Notes: generated by a model from the letters alone, not told the origin. 64,000 bases of DNA from Lysobacter capsici (GCF_014779555.2 NZ_CP094357.1:6014001-6078000); one strand, 5' to 3'. Counted from the stretch's first letter, positions 42,544 to 51,182 are shown. A program made the numbers and translations.

Positions 42544-44151
42544 ATGATCCGACTGTTACGCCTGTTCGCCGCCGCCGTGGCCGTGTCCGTGCTGGCCGCG
42601 TGCGGCGGCGGCGCGCAGGACGGCGCCTCGCCCGACAGCGACGCCCGTCCGCGACGCGCGTTCACCGTGCTCGCCGGTTCCGAGATCAAGGACGTCGATA
42701 CGCAGCTCGGCGACGACATCCGCAAGGCGACCGGCATCGATGTGCGCTTCACCTATTCGGGCACGCTCGACGCGATCGACCGGCTCAACGCGGGCGAAGC
42801 CTTCGATGCGGTGTGGGTCAGCCACGGCAAGTACCTGGCGATGAATCCCACGCTCAAGTCGCGGATCAAGGCGCAGGAAAAAATCATGCTGTCGCCGGTG
42901 ATACTCGGCGTAAAGGCATCGAAGGCCGCGGCGCTGGGCTGGGACAAGACCGACCCGACCTGGAAGGACATCGCCGACGCCGCCGGCAGCGGCCGCTTCA
43001 CCTTCGGCATGACCAATCCGACCGCGAGCAACACCGGCTTCACCGCGGTGATCGGCATCGCCGCGGCGCTGGCGTCCAATCCCGATGCGCTGACCGAAGC
43101 CGACGTCGCCAACCCGGCGCTCAAGGCGTTCTATCAGGGCCAGCGCATGACCGCCGGTTCCTCGGGTTGGCTCGCCGATGCCTACGCAAGCGACCCGTCC
43201 AAGGCCGACGGCCTCATCAACTACGAGTCGGTGATCCTCTCGCTCAATCACGGCGGCAAGCTGCCCGAGCCGCTGGTGCCGGTGTATCCCAAGGAAGGCA
43301 TCATCACCGCCGACTATCCGCTGATGCTGCTCGACACCGGCAAGCGCGGCGACTACGACACGCTGGTGGCGTATCTGCGCTCGCCCGCGTTCCAGACCCG
43401 GTTGTCGGCCGCGACCTTGCGCCGCCCGGTCAGTCCGGACGCGACCGCGGCGTCGGAGATTCCCAACCGTACCCTGATCGAATTGCCGTTCCCCGGCCAG
43501 CCACAGGTCATCGATCGCCTGCTCGACAGTTTCCTCGCCGACATGCGCATCCCGTCGACCTCGCGCTACGTGCTCGACCTGTCGGGCTCGATGGAACGCG
43601 ACGATCGCCTGGGCCAGCTCAAGACGGCGATGAACACCCTGGCCGGCGGCGACAGCGCATCGCTGAGCTCGCGTTATGCGCGCTTCCAGAACCGCGAACG
43701 CATCGGCCTGCTGCCGTTCTCCAGCCGGCCGATGCCGACCCGCACCTTCGACATGGGCAGCGGCGCCGACAGCAACCGCGCCACCCTCGCGGCGATCCAG
43801 GCCGCGGTGGAGCCGATGGCCGCCGACGGCGGCACCGCGATCTACGACAGCGTGCGCCAGGCCTTGCTCGAACTGGCCGGCGAGAAACGCAGCCGTCCGG
43901 ACAAGCGCTATTACACCGTGGTGCTGATGACCGACGGCGAAAACAACGAAGGCATCGACCTGCAGGAATTTCTGCGCTGGCGCGAGAGCCAGGACGATGC
44001 GGTCCGATCGATCCGGGTATTCCCGATCATCTTCGGCGAGGCCGACGCCTCGGAAATGAAGTCGCTGGCCGATGCCACCGGCGGCAAGGCCTTCGATGCG
44101 AAGTCGCAATCGCTTGCGCTCGTGTTCAAGGACATCCGCGGCTACCAGTGA
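42544..44151 (+). CDS. Lipoprotein fusing a substrate-binding domain to a VWA domain
   Basis: A 535-residue lipoprotein (lipobox 'VLAAC', Cys20). Residues ~35-325 form a type 2 periplasmic-binding-protein-like domain ('FTVLAGSEIKDVDTQLGDDIRKATGIDVRFTYSGTLDAIDRLNAGE', 'SGRFTFGMTNPTASNTGF'). From residue ~340 to the end is a von Willebrand factor A domain with an intact MIDAS: D345-x-S347-x-S349 in 'VLDLSGSMERD', and D464 in 'MTDGENNEGID'. The fusion suggests metal-dependent protein contacts in the periplasm. It follows telA by 47 bp and precedes the XpaC-like gene by 12 bp. Confidence 0.85.
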   Translation: MIRLLRLFAAAVAVSVLAACGGGAQDGASPDSDARPRRAFTVLAGSEIKDVDTQLGDDIRKATGIDVRFTYSGTLDAIDRLNAGEAFDAVWVSHGKYLAMNPTLKSRIKAQEKIMLSPVILGVKASKAAALGWDKTDPTWKDIADAAGSGRFTFGMTNPTASNTGFTAVIGIAAALASNPDALTEADVANPALKAFYQGQRMTAGSSGWLADAYASDPSKADGLINYESVILSLNHGGKLPEPLVPVYPKEGIITADYPLMLLDTGKRGDYDTLVAYLRSPAFQTRLSAATLRRPVSPDATAASEIPNRTLIELPFPGQPQVIDRLLDSFLADMRIPSTSRYVLDLSGSMERDDRLGQLKTAMNTLAGGDSASLSSRYARFQNRERIGLLPFSSRPMPTRTFDMGSGADSNRATLAAIQAAVEPMAADGGTAIYDSVRQALLELAGEKRSRPDKRYYTVVLMTDGENNEGIDLQEFLRWRESQDDAVRSIRVFPIIFGEADASEMKSLADATGGKAFDAKSQSLALVFKDIRGYQ

Positions 44152-44163
44152 CCTCATCGATCG

Positions 44164-44847
44164 ATGGATAAGCCAGTCGCCCTTCCGACCGCGAACAAAC
44201 TGCAGCTGTATCTGTACAGCACGCGCAATATCGTCGGCTGCTGCCTGGGCGCGATCGGGCTGGTGTTGCTGTTCACCGGGGTGATCGGCGCGGGCTGGCC
44301 GTTGATCGTGGCTGGGCTGTACGCGGCCGGCGCGATCGGCTGGCCGCGCAGCACCCTGGCCGATGCGGTGGCGAACCACGAAATCTCCGCCGATCAATTG
44401 GTGCAGCATCTGGACCGGCTGGTGAGCCAGGTCGCCAAGGCTTTGCCGGCCGCAGCGCTGGAATCGTTGCGCAGCATCCAGAACACCTTGCGCGACCTGT
44501 TGCCGCGTCTGCGCACGCTCAAGGATTCCAGCGCGCTGTCGGCGCAATCGGCCTTCACCATCCAGGAAACCCTTCGCCGCTATCTGCCGGACATGCTGGC
44601 CAGCTATCTGCGGTTGCCGCCGGCGTTCGCGAAGATGCAGGCGCTCGAGGACGGTCGCACCGCCGCGCAGACCTTGACCGATCAGCTGCAATTGCTGGAT
44701 GGGTCGTTGAAGAAGATCGCGCAGGAAGCCTTCGCCGGCGATGCCGAGGCGCTGATCGACAGCGGCCGGTTCCTGCAGCAGAAGTTCGATCCCAAGCCGG
44801 CGTACGAGCTCGCCGTCGATACCAAGGCCGGGGATTCCAAGCCGTAA
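44164..44847 (+). CDS. XpaC-like membrane protein
   Basis: A 227-residue protein with a pair of membrane helices at residues ~22-60 ('NIVGCCLGAIGLVLLFTGVIGAGWPLIVAGLYAAGAIGW') and a long cytosolic coiled-coil/helical domain ('LVQHLDRLVSQVAKALPAAALESLRSIQNTLRDLLPRL...QETLRRYLPDMLASYL'). It matches the XpaC family ('5-bromo-4-chloroindolyl phosphate hydrolysis'), which in Bacillus is paired with the TelA homologue YaaN. Its name does not reflect a known enzyme activity. It is the last gene of the operon. Confidence 0.78.
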   Translation: MDKPVALPTANKLQLYLYSTRNIVGCCLGAIGLVLLFTGVIGAGWPLIVAGLYAAGAIGWPRSTLADAVANHEISADQLVQHLDRLVSQVAKALPAAALESLRSIQNTLRDLLPRLRTLKDSSALSAQSAFTIQETLRRYLPDMLASYLRLPPAFAKMQALEDGRTAAQTLTDQLQLLDGSLKKIAQEAFAGDAEALIDSGRFLQQKFDPKPAYELAVDTKAGDSKP

Positions 44848-44851
44848 CCGC

Positions 44852-44874
44852 GGCGTCGCGATCGAGGCGACGCC
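44852..44874. terminator. GC-rich hairpin at the end of the TelA operon
   Basis: GGCGTCGC / GCGACGCC form a perfect eight-base stem with a seven-base loop just after the XpaC-like stop. No T tract follows, so it may act as a terminator only weakly or as a stabiliser between the converging genes. Confidence 0.4.
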
Positions 44875-44912
44875 CACGACCCGATGCGGGCCGCGGGCGT
44901 CACCGGTAAACA

Positions 44913-45122
44913 TCAGAGCGGGCAGGGACGGGTGCCGTCTCCGCGCTTGAGGCAGGTGATGAGGTTGGTTTCGCACTGCGCGCTGGTGCCGGCGGCAACG
45001 CACAGATCGTAGGTGTTCCAGCAACGGGTGCATGCATTGATGGCCGCGCTGGCGCTCATGAACATCGAACAGCCGAAGACGAATGCGGCCAGGGCCGCGG
45101 TGGTGCGTCGCTGCATCTTCAT
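44913..45122 (-). CDS. Small secreted Cys-rich peptide (six-Cys family)
   Basis: A 69-residue precursor with a Sec signal peptide ('RRTTAALAAFVFGCSMFMSASA', cleavage near residue 26). The mature ~43 residues have six Cys in C-x2-C-x6-C-x8-C-x6-C-x9-C-P, ending 'GDGTRPCPL'. The pattern and the leader 'ALAAFVFG.SMF.SA.A' are nearly identical to the peptide at 55889-56110, so the two are paralogues. It is a single gene that converges on the TelA operon. Function unknown; three disulfides would make it a stable exported mini-protein. Confidence 0.82.
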   Translation of the reverse strand: MKMQRRTTAALAAFVFGCSMFMSASAAINACTRCWNTYDLCVAAGTSAQCETNLITCLKRGDGTRPCPL

Positions 45123-45391
45123 GAAAATCTCCGTTTAGTTGTGTGCTTCCCTACCGCCCGGTCACTCATTGACGGGCCGGCCGATGGTAGGCCCGGGCGA
45201 AAATCGTGTCCACACGCGACGAAACGGCCGTGACCGACGGCGCGTTTCGGCCTTCAAGCGGGCTCCGCGATGAGGCGAGTGCATCGTCGTTCGCCGCGAG
45301 CGGCATCGATATCATGATGCGCGCCCCATTGCCCGCATCCTCGCCCTCATGCCGACGCGACGGCCGACGCGCTTCGACGATCGCGGCGTTT

Positions 45392-46219
45392 ATGATCGCG
45401 TATCGGCCAATCCTGGATGGCGCATTGAACGCTCCCGTCGCGACAAAGAGAAGGCGCATCCGGCGCCGCTGGTATGTCCTGGTGGCGATGGCGCTGGTCG
45501 GGGCGGCGTTGTGGCGGCAGTTTCCGGGGCCGCGTTTCGGCCTGGCCTTCACCCTCGCCACCGGCATCGGCCGCGACGCGCTGCAGCAACGCATCGACGG
45601 CCTGGAGGACGCGGCGATCCGACGCGCGCCGATGACTGCGCAGGACAGGCAATTCCTAAGTGATTTCTACCGCACCCTGGCCAGCGGCGGAAAGCTGGTG
45701 ATCCTGGCGCGGCAGACCGGTCGCATGATGGATCACTATCTCGATGGATCGGGCCGCGACTATCGCCTGGATTCGGCCATCTTCACCGGCAACGCCAAGG
45801 TCCGCGCGCAGATGGCGCTGCTGGACAGACGCCTCGCCGGCCTGCCCTGTCTCGATGGACAACGCGTCTCCAGCGCGACGTTCTACATGCCCGACCGCAG
45901 TCAGACCGATTCGGTGTTCGGCCTGTACTACGGCCGCGTGCATCTCACTCAGAACAAAACCGCCGACGGCTGCCGGCATCACTGGCGCGCCGAGGTCCCA
46001 TGGGTGTGGCCGTCCTATCCGAGCCTGCGAGCGAAATACGGCGACCCGCATGCGGAAAGTTTTCCGCTGCCCAATCTTCAATCGATCCTGCTTGGCCCGC
46101 GACGCGCGCTGCGGGTCGACAACGGGCTGGGCGAGTACCTGACCCAGATCGGGCTGGCGAGGTCGTTCCTGGCCTATGCCGAGTGGGATGAGCAATCGCG
46201 AGCCGCCGCCGCGAAGTGA
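45392..46219 (+). CDS. Hypothetical single-pass membrane protein
   Basis: I do not recognise this 275-residue protein. A basic cluster ('KRRRIRRRWYV') precedes one membrane helix (residues ~30-48), so the bulk is probably periplasmic. Two Cys residues ('GLPCLDG' and 'DGCRHHW') could be disulfide-bonded. Later segments ('SVFGLYYGRVHLTQNKT', 'EVPWVWPSYPSLRAKYGDP') look globular and conserved-like. The frame is open ~60 codons further upstream; I chose ATG 45392, which leaves a short cytosolic N-terminus. Its TGA overlaps a possible GTG of the next gene's frame. Confidence 0.6.
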   Translation: MIAYRPILDGALNAPVATKRRRIRRRWYVLVAMALVGAALWRQFPGPRFGLAFTLATGIGRDALQQRIDGLEDAAIRRAPMTAQDRQFLSDFYRTLASGGKLVILARQTGRMMDHYLDGSGRDYRLDSAIFTGNAKVRAQMALLDRRLAGLPCLDGQRVSSATFYMPDRSQTDSVFGLYYGRVHLTQNKTADGCRHHWRAEVPWVWPSYPSLRAKYGDPHAESFPLPNLQSILLGPRRALRVDNGLGEYLTQIGLARSFLAYAEWDEQSRAAAAK

Positions 46220-46374
46220 TCGACCGCGCGTATCGGCGATTGCTCCAGGCGTCCCGAATCACGTACGTTTGCCGACCGTGCGCGCATCGCGACGGCGCAC
46301 AACACGCGAAGTCGCCGGCCACCCAGGCGCGGCGGCGAATGGATGCAACACCCGGACAGCCAAGGAGCCGCACC

Positions 46375-47316
46375 GTGTCGATGGACGATCGAATCTGGAA
46401 CCTGATGGTGGCCGCCATCGGACAACGCATCGACAGCGCGCCCGCGCTGGCCTTGATCGAGGCCATCGGCGCCAAGCCGCTGCGCGCGGTGACACCGCGC
46501 AACCTCTACGATCACACCGCCTCCAAACAGCACGGCCTTTCGGTGACGTGCAAACCGACGCCGAAGCATCGGCCGTATTGGCCGGAGCGCAAGGAAAAGC
46601 GCGCCTACATCAACTACATCACCCAGATCATGATCGAGCCGGCCTACACCGGCCCGCTGCCCGGCGGCCTGCGCTGGGGCCTGAGCAAGCCCGAGCTCGA
46701 TGCGATCGCGAATTTCGAACTGCGTGGTTCGGGCGGTATTCCGTACTGGAATTTGCACGCGCCCGGCCCGCAGGTGAAGCTCGCCGCGACAACCTCCAGC
46801 TATGCGCTGTTCCCCGAGGGCCAGCCCGCTTTCGACCGGATCTGGATGCAGCTGGATGAGGAGTCGGACTTCGTGTCCGCCTACGCCGAGTACGAACAGA
46901 CCAAGCCGCTGGTCTATGTCGAGGACGCTTTCTTCACCGTGTGGTGCGGCTTGAACGGGCTGCTAGACGAAGAGCGATTCAACGCGCAGGTACTGCAACC
47001 GCTGCGCGATCGCTCGACCACGCCGCTGGCGTTTCTGCACGGCCCGTGCGGCCGGCTGCTGTGGAGCGGCGACATCCGGCCGCAGTATCTGGCGTTCGTG
47101 GCCTTGTACTACAACGGCATCGGCCTGCCGGACGAGCAACGCTGGGTGTCCGATATCAACAAGGCGTTCGCGGTCTCCAACCATTTCCAGGACGACCCCG
47201 AGCGGATGACCCAGGACGATTGGGCCAACTACGACGCGATCGCGCCGCTGATCGACGAGCGCTTCGCCCAGTGGCAGCGCGGCGAGCTCAAGGCGGAAGC
47301 CAGGACGCCGCGCTAG
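46375..47316 (+). CDS. Hypothetical cytosolic protein, 313 aa
   Basis: The product is unrecognised. It is soluble, with no signal peptide, and shows two apparent halves: an N-terminal part with 'YINYITQIMIEPAYTGPLPGGLRWGLSKPELDAIANFELRG' and a C-terminal helical part with 'CGLNGLLDEERFNAQVLQPLRDRS' and 'LVYVEDAFFTVWC'. The 'LPGGLRWGLSKPELDAI' segment is reminiscent of small immunity-type proteins, but this is weak. I chose a GTG at 46375 because AAGGAG lies seven bases upstream; an ATG two codons later is also possible, and the frame is open back to 46216, where it overlaps the preceding stop. Confidence 0.6.
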   Translation: MSMDDRIWNLMVAAIGQRIDSAPALALIEAIGAKPLRAVTPRNLYDHTASKQHGLSVTCKPTPKHRPYWPERKEKRAYINYITQIMIEPAYTGPLPGGLRWGLSKPELDAIANFELRGSGGIPYWNLHAPGPQVKLAATTSSYALFPEGQPAFDRIWMQLDEESDFVSAYAEYEQTKPLVYVEDAFFTVWCGLNGLLDEERFNAQVLQPLRDRSTTPLAFLHGPCGRLLWSGDIRPQYLAFVALYYNGIGLPDEQRWVSDINKAFAVSNHFQDDPERMTQDDWANYDAIAPLIDERFAQWQRGELKAEARTPR

Positions 47317-47462
47317 TCGGACCGGCTCGCTCAACCGCGGCAGCGACGCGGCGAGAGAGGGTCGCTAAAGATTTCGATAGCCGCCTGCGCGCCCGGCTGG
47401 TCTCATGACGCCTCGAACAGCGCCACGGATACCGCCCTGGCGCAACCCTCTCGGAGCAACGC

Positions 47463-48482
47463 ATGACCACCCACAATCGAACCGCCACCGTGTTCGGTGC
47501 CTATGGCCATACCGGCCGTTTCGTCGTCGCCGAGTTGGTCGCGCGCGGCTGGACCCCGATCCTGTCCGGCCGCGACGCGGGCAAGCTGGCTGACCTCGGC
47601 CAGGCGTTTCCCGGACTGCAGCAGCGGCCCGCGTCGATCGAAGACGCCGCCTCGCTGGATCGCGCGCTGGACGGTGCGGCGGCGGTGATCAATTGCGCCG
47701 GGCCGTTCCTGGACACCGCCGCGCCGGTGATCGAAGCCGCGCTGCGCGCGCGCATCCACTACCTCGATGTCTGCGCCGAGCAGCAGGCGGTGATCGATAT
47801 CTACGAACGCTTCGCCGAATCGGCGAAAGCCGCCGGCATCACGATCCTGCCGGCGATGGCGTTCTACGGCGGCCTCGCCGATCTGCTCGCCACCGCGGCG
47901 CTCGGCGACTGGAATGATGCCGAGGCCATCGAGATCGCGGTCGCGCTCGACAGCTGGCATCCCACCGTCGGCACCCGCCTGACCGGCGAGCGCAATCATT
48001 ACCGGCGCCGGGTGGTGTCGAACGGCGCGCTGGCGTTCGTCGCCGATCCGGCGCCGACGCGCGAATGGAGCTTTCCCGCGCCGTTCGCCACCCAGGAAGT
48101 GGTCGCGATACCGTTGTCGGAGATCATCACCCTGTCGCGGCATGTGCGCAGCGACGAGGTGCATTCGTACATGAATCTCGCGCCGCTCAAGGATCTGCGC
48201 GATCCGAAAACGCCGACGCCGGTGGCGACCGATGCGCAGGGGCGTTCGTCGCAACGGTTCGTGATGGATACCGTGGTGCGCAGGAACGGACAGGCCCGCC
48301 ATGCCAGCGCGAGCGGACGCGACATCTACGCGATCACCGCGCCGTTGATCGTGGAAGCGCTGCGGCGCATCGGCGATGGACGCAGTCACGCGACCGGGGT
48401 CGTCGCACCCGGCGAGGCCTTCGACGCGCGCGACTTTCTCGAAGCCTTGCCGGCGCTCAGTCTGTCGTTCCGGCAGCAGTGA
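47463..48482 (+). CDS. Saccharopine dehydrogenase-like NAD(P)-binding protein
   Basis: A 339-residue protein with an N-terminal Rossmann fold, 'TATVFGAYGHTGRFVVAELVARGWTPILSGRD' (GxxGxxG), and 'AAAVINCAGPFLDTAAPVIEAALRARIHYLDVCAEQQAV', the signature of saccharopine-dehydrogenase-like oxidoreductases including trans-acting enoyl reductases. The C-terminal part has the family's substrate domain. The actual reaction is unknown. A clear intrinsic terminator follows at 48537-48569. Confidence 0.85.
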   Translation: MTTHNRTATVFGAYGHTGRFVVAELVARGWTPILSGRDAGKLADLGQAFPGLQQRPASIEDAASLDRALDGAAAVINCAGPFLDTAAPVIEAALRARIHYLDVCAEQQAVIDIYERFAESAKAAGITILPAMAFYGGLADLLATAALGDWNDAEAIEIAVALDSWHPTVGTRLTGERNHYRRRVVSNGALAFVADPAPTREWSFPAPFATQEVVAIPLSEIITLSRHVRSDEVHSYMNLAPLKDLRDPKTPTPVATDAQGRSSQRFVMDTVVRRNGQARHASASGRDIYAITAPLIVEALRRIGDGRSHATGVVAPGEAFDARDFLEALPALSLSFRQQ

Positions 48483-48536
48483 GGTCCATGCGGCCGTCGC
48501 ATCGCGGCGACCGTCGGATCATTACGCATCGTGATG

Positions 48537-48569
48537 AAAGGCCGGACCGTTTCGCGGCCCGGCTTTTTC
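48537..48569 (+). terminator. Rho-independent terminator
   Basis: AAAGGCCGGACCG folds with CGGCCCGGCTTT (one internal A-C mismatch, five-base loop) and is followed by a run of five T. It ends the saccharopine-dehydrogenase-like transcript; the opposite strand reads only a short T run, so it is mainly one-directional. Confidence 0.75.
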
Positions 48570-48651
48570 ATTTAAGCCAGCGACTAAGCCAGCGAATCAC
48601 GAGCCGCCCAGCGACGACCCGTGAATCCATCCAGCAACATCGCGGCGACCG

Positions 48652-50478
48652 CTAGATCTTGAAATCGTCGAACGCCACCTGCTCGTCCGGCACGCCGAGG
48701 CGATGCAACAACTGCCGCGTCGCCGCCAGCATCGCCGGCGGGCCGCACAGGTAGAAATCGCAGTCCAGCAACGCGGGATGATCCTTCAGCAGGCGATCGT
48801 GCGCGGCCTCATGCACCAGGCCACGCACCAGCGCATCGTCGCATTCGGCCGCTTCCGACAGCACCAGATGCCAGCTGAAGTTAGCGTTGCGCTGCGCCAG
48901 CGAAGCCATTTCATCCACGTACGGCGCATCGCGCAGTACCCGCGCGCCGTACCAGTAATGGATGCGTTCCTGCGCGCCCTGGCTGAGCAGCGAATGGATC
49001 ATCGCGCGCAACGGCGCCATGCCGGCGCCGCCGCCGATGAAGACCTTCTCGCGTGCGTTCGGACGAATCGCGAAGTCGCCGAACGGGCCGCTGAAGTTGA
49101 CCCGGTCGCCGGGCTGCAAGGTGTACAGATAGGTCGAGCCCTTGCCCGGTGGCTGACGTTTGCGATCCTGCCGGCCCGGACTGAAACGCGCCAGCAAGGT
49201 CAGGCGGCCGTCAGTCGCATCGATCGGCAACGACAACGAGTACGAACGACGCACGGCCTCACGGTTGGACAAGGTATCGGGCAAGTCCAGCGCGGCCCAG
49301 TCGCCGTGATGCTCGTCGGGCCGGACAATGCGATCGCAAGGCAGTTCGTAGTCGGGCACATGCACCTGCAGATACGCGCCGGGCTGGTACTCCGGCCCCG
49401 GCGGCTGCGCCGGCTTGAGCACGATCTCGCGCAGGAACGGCGTGACCGCGCTGACCCGCTCGACCGTGGCCTCGTGCTCGGTCCACAGACTCGCGCCGCC
49501 GGCCACCTCGACCTCCATATCGGCGTCCAGCGGCAGATTGCAGGCCAGGCGATGACCGATCTTGAGCTTGCTCTCGCTCAGGTGCGCGCGATCGGCCGCG
49601 GTCGGCGCGGGCGGCACGCCGCGATAACGCACCTCGCACAGCCCGCAACTCTGGCCGCCGCCGCAGTTGGACGGCAGTTGCAGGCCGTTGCGCGCCAAGG
49701 CCACGTACACGCTGTCGCCGGCCGCGGCCTTGACCGTGCGCAGCTTGCTGCCGTTGGGTGCGTACACGGTCAGTTCGCGCGCGCGGCGCCAACGCTGCGG
49801 AACGAACTCGCGCAGATGGAAGCTGGCGACCAGCAGCCACACGCCGGTCAACGCCAGCCACAGGCCGCCGATGCCGGCGCCGATCACCAGCGGGTTGTTG
49901 AAGTTCGAGCGATTGGCGTAGTCCATGATGTGCAACATCCAGAACACATCGAACAAGCGCCAGGTGCTGTTGCGATGTTCCAGCACTTCGCCGGTCTGCG
50001 CCGACAGGTATACGGTCGTATCCTGCGCATCGTCGAAGTCGACCCGCCACGAACGCGCCTGGTGATCGCGCACTTCCTGGGTCCAGTCCAGCAGGATCGG
50101 CGTTTGCGGCTTGCCGGGACCGCTGTACGAGGCCACCGCCAGCGCGCGCGCGAGTTCGCGGTCGATGACTACCGCGCGGCCGGTGCGGGCATCGAACAAA
50201 CGTTGCCGCTTGCCGTCGAGCGCCTGATACACCGGGCGATCGAGCAACCAGCCCGACACGATCACCTGCGCCGATCCGGCCTGCTTCAACACCTCGCCCG
50301 CCGCCAGCACGTCCGCCGGCCAGGCGCGCGGCGCGGGAGCATGCGCGCGGAACTCGTGGCCCTGCACTTTGTCGTGCGGCAGCAACCCCATCATCAGGCC
50401 GCTGGCCATCCACAGCACGAACTGCAGACCGATCAACAGGCCGACCCATTTATGCAGCCAACGCATCCACGGCGTCAT
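48652..50478 (-). CDS. PepSY membrane domain fused to 2Fe-2S ferredoxin and FAD/NAD(P) reductase
   Basis: A 608-residue inner-membrane protein. Residues 1-225 are a PepSY_TM unit with membrane helices at the start (~12-32) and near 197-220, including 'MLHIMDYANRSNFNNPL'. Residues ~236-330 are a ferredoxin-type domain with C272, C278, C281 and C313 as 2Fe-2S ligands. Residues ~335-608 are an NqrF-like reductase: FAD motif 'RRSYSLSLP' (410-418), nucleotide-binding 'GGGAGMAPLR' (482-491) and 'CGPPAM'. It should carry electrons from NAD(P)H via FAD and 2Fe-2S toward the membrane or periplasm, for example to reduce imported metal. The start overlaps the upstream PepSY gene (ATGA). Confidence 0.88.
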   Translation of the reverse strand: MTPWMRWLHKWVGLLIGLQFVLWMASGLMMGLLPHDKVQGHEFRAHAPAPRAWPADVLAAGEVLKQAGSAQVIVSGWLLDRPVYQALDGKRQRLFDARTGRAVVIDRELARALAVASYSGPGKPQTPILLDWTQEVRDHQARSWRVDFDDAQDTTVYLSAQTGEVLEHRNSTWRLFDVFWMLHIMDYANRSNFNNPLVIGAGIGGLWLALTGVWLLVASFHLREFVPQRWRRARELTVYAPNGSKLRTVKAAAGDSVYVALARNGLQLPSNCGGGQSCGLCEVRYRGVPPAPTAADRAHLSESKLKIGHRLACNLPLDADMEVEVAGGASLWTEHEATVERVSAVTPFLREIVLKPAQPPGPEYQPGAYLQVHVPDYELPCDRIVRPDEHHGDWAALDLPDTLSNREAVRRSYSLSLPIDATDGRLTLLARFSPGRQDRKRQPPGKGSTYLYTLQPGDRVNFSGPFGDFAIRPNAREKVFIGGGAGMAPLRAMIHSLLSQGAQERIHYWYGARVLRDAPYVDEMASLAQRNANFSWHLVLSEAAECDDALVRGLVHEAAHDRLLKDHPALLDCDFYLCGPPAMLAATRQLLHRLGVPDEQVAFDDFKI

Positions 50479-51182
50479 GCGGTTCGCCTCCAGCGGAAGC
50501 TGTAGAACACCAGCCACGCGCCGCTCAGCGCGAACAGCAGGCCGACCGACGCGGCGATGCGCAACAAGGTGTTGTTGACGTCGCTGCGCTCCTGGTAATC
50601 CATGATGTGGAACATCCACAGGAAATCGAACCAGCGCCACAGGCTGTGGCGGCGCGCCAGCAGGTCGCCGGTGTCGGGCGAAAAATAGAACGTGGTCGCG
50701 CCGCTGTCGGCGAAACGCACCGCCCACATCGGCACCGGCCGTTTCGCCACTTCCTGCGGCGCCTTGGTTACCCATTCCACGCCGATGATCTCGGCTTCGC
50801 CCTGGTAGGCCTTGCGCGCCAGCGCGACCACCGTGGCGCGTTCCAGCGGGGTGATCTTCGCGCCGCTGCGCGCGTCGATCAGCGAGGCTTGTTTGTCCTG
50901 CCCGATTTTTTCCTGCTTGATCTCGTACACCTCCTGATCCAGCAAGCGCTTGAGCTTGATCGAGGTGATGTTCGGATAACGATCGAGCAAGGCGGCCTGC
51001 CCGATCCGCGGCGTGGCCGCGGCGAGCGATTGATTGTGCGCGTGGGCGAGGTGATCGCCGTGAATGATCTCGAGCGGAACGACGGTCATATAGACCCCGC
51101 TGATCATCCATAGCAGCGCCTGCACGCCGACGATCAGGCCGATCCACTTGTGGGCGCGGCGCGCCCAGAATGCCGGTTTCAT
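50475..51182 (-). CDS. PepSY-associated membrane protein
   Basis: A 235-residue inner-membrane protein of the PepSY_TM type, alike in plan to the N-terminal part of its neighbour: first helix 'WARRAHKWIGLIVGVQALLWMISGVYM', a periplasmic PepSY-type region (residues ~50-175), the 'WMFHIMDYQERSDVNNTLLRIAASV' segment and a last helix. Conserved His residues near the helices could bind heme or metal. It overlaps the PepSY/FNR gene by an ATGA and lies 70 bp downstream of the TonB-dependent receptor, in the same transcript direction, pointing to a shared role in metal acquisition. Confidence 0.85.
   Translation of the reverse strand: MKPAFWARRAHKWIGLIVGVQALLWMISGVYMTVVPLEIIHGDHLAHAHNQSLAAATPRIGQAALLDRYPNITSIKLKRLLDQEVYEIKQEKIGQDKQASLIDARSGAKITPLERATVVALARKAYQGEAEIIGVEWVTKAPQEVAKRPVPMWAVRFADSGATTFYFSPDTGDLLARRHSLWRWFDFLWMFHIMDYQERSDVNNTLLRIAASVGLLFALSGAWLVFYSFRWRRTA

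Noticed and set aside
42556-45033. An 825-codon minus-strand frame opposite the VWA and XpaC-like genes
   Set aside because: The same codon-usage artefact; the sense genes have lipobox, MIDAS and membrane helices.
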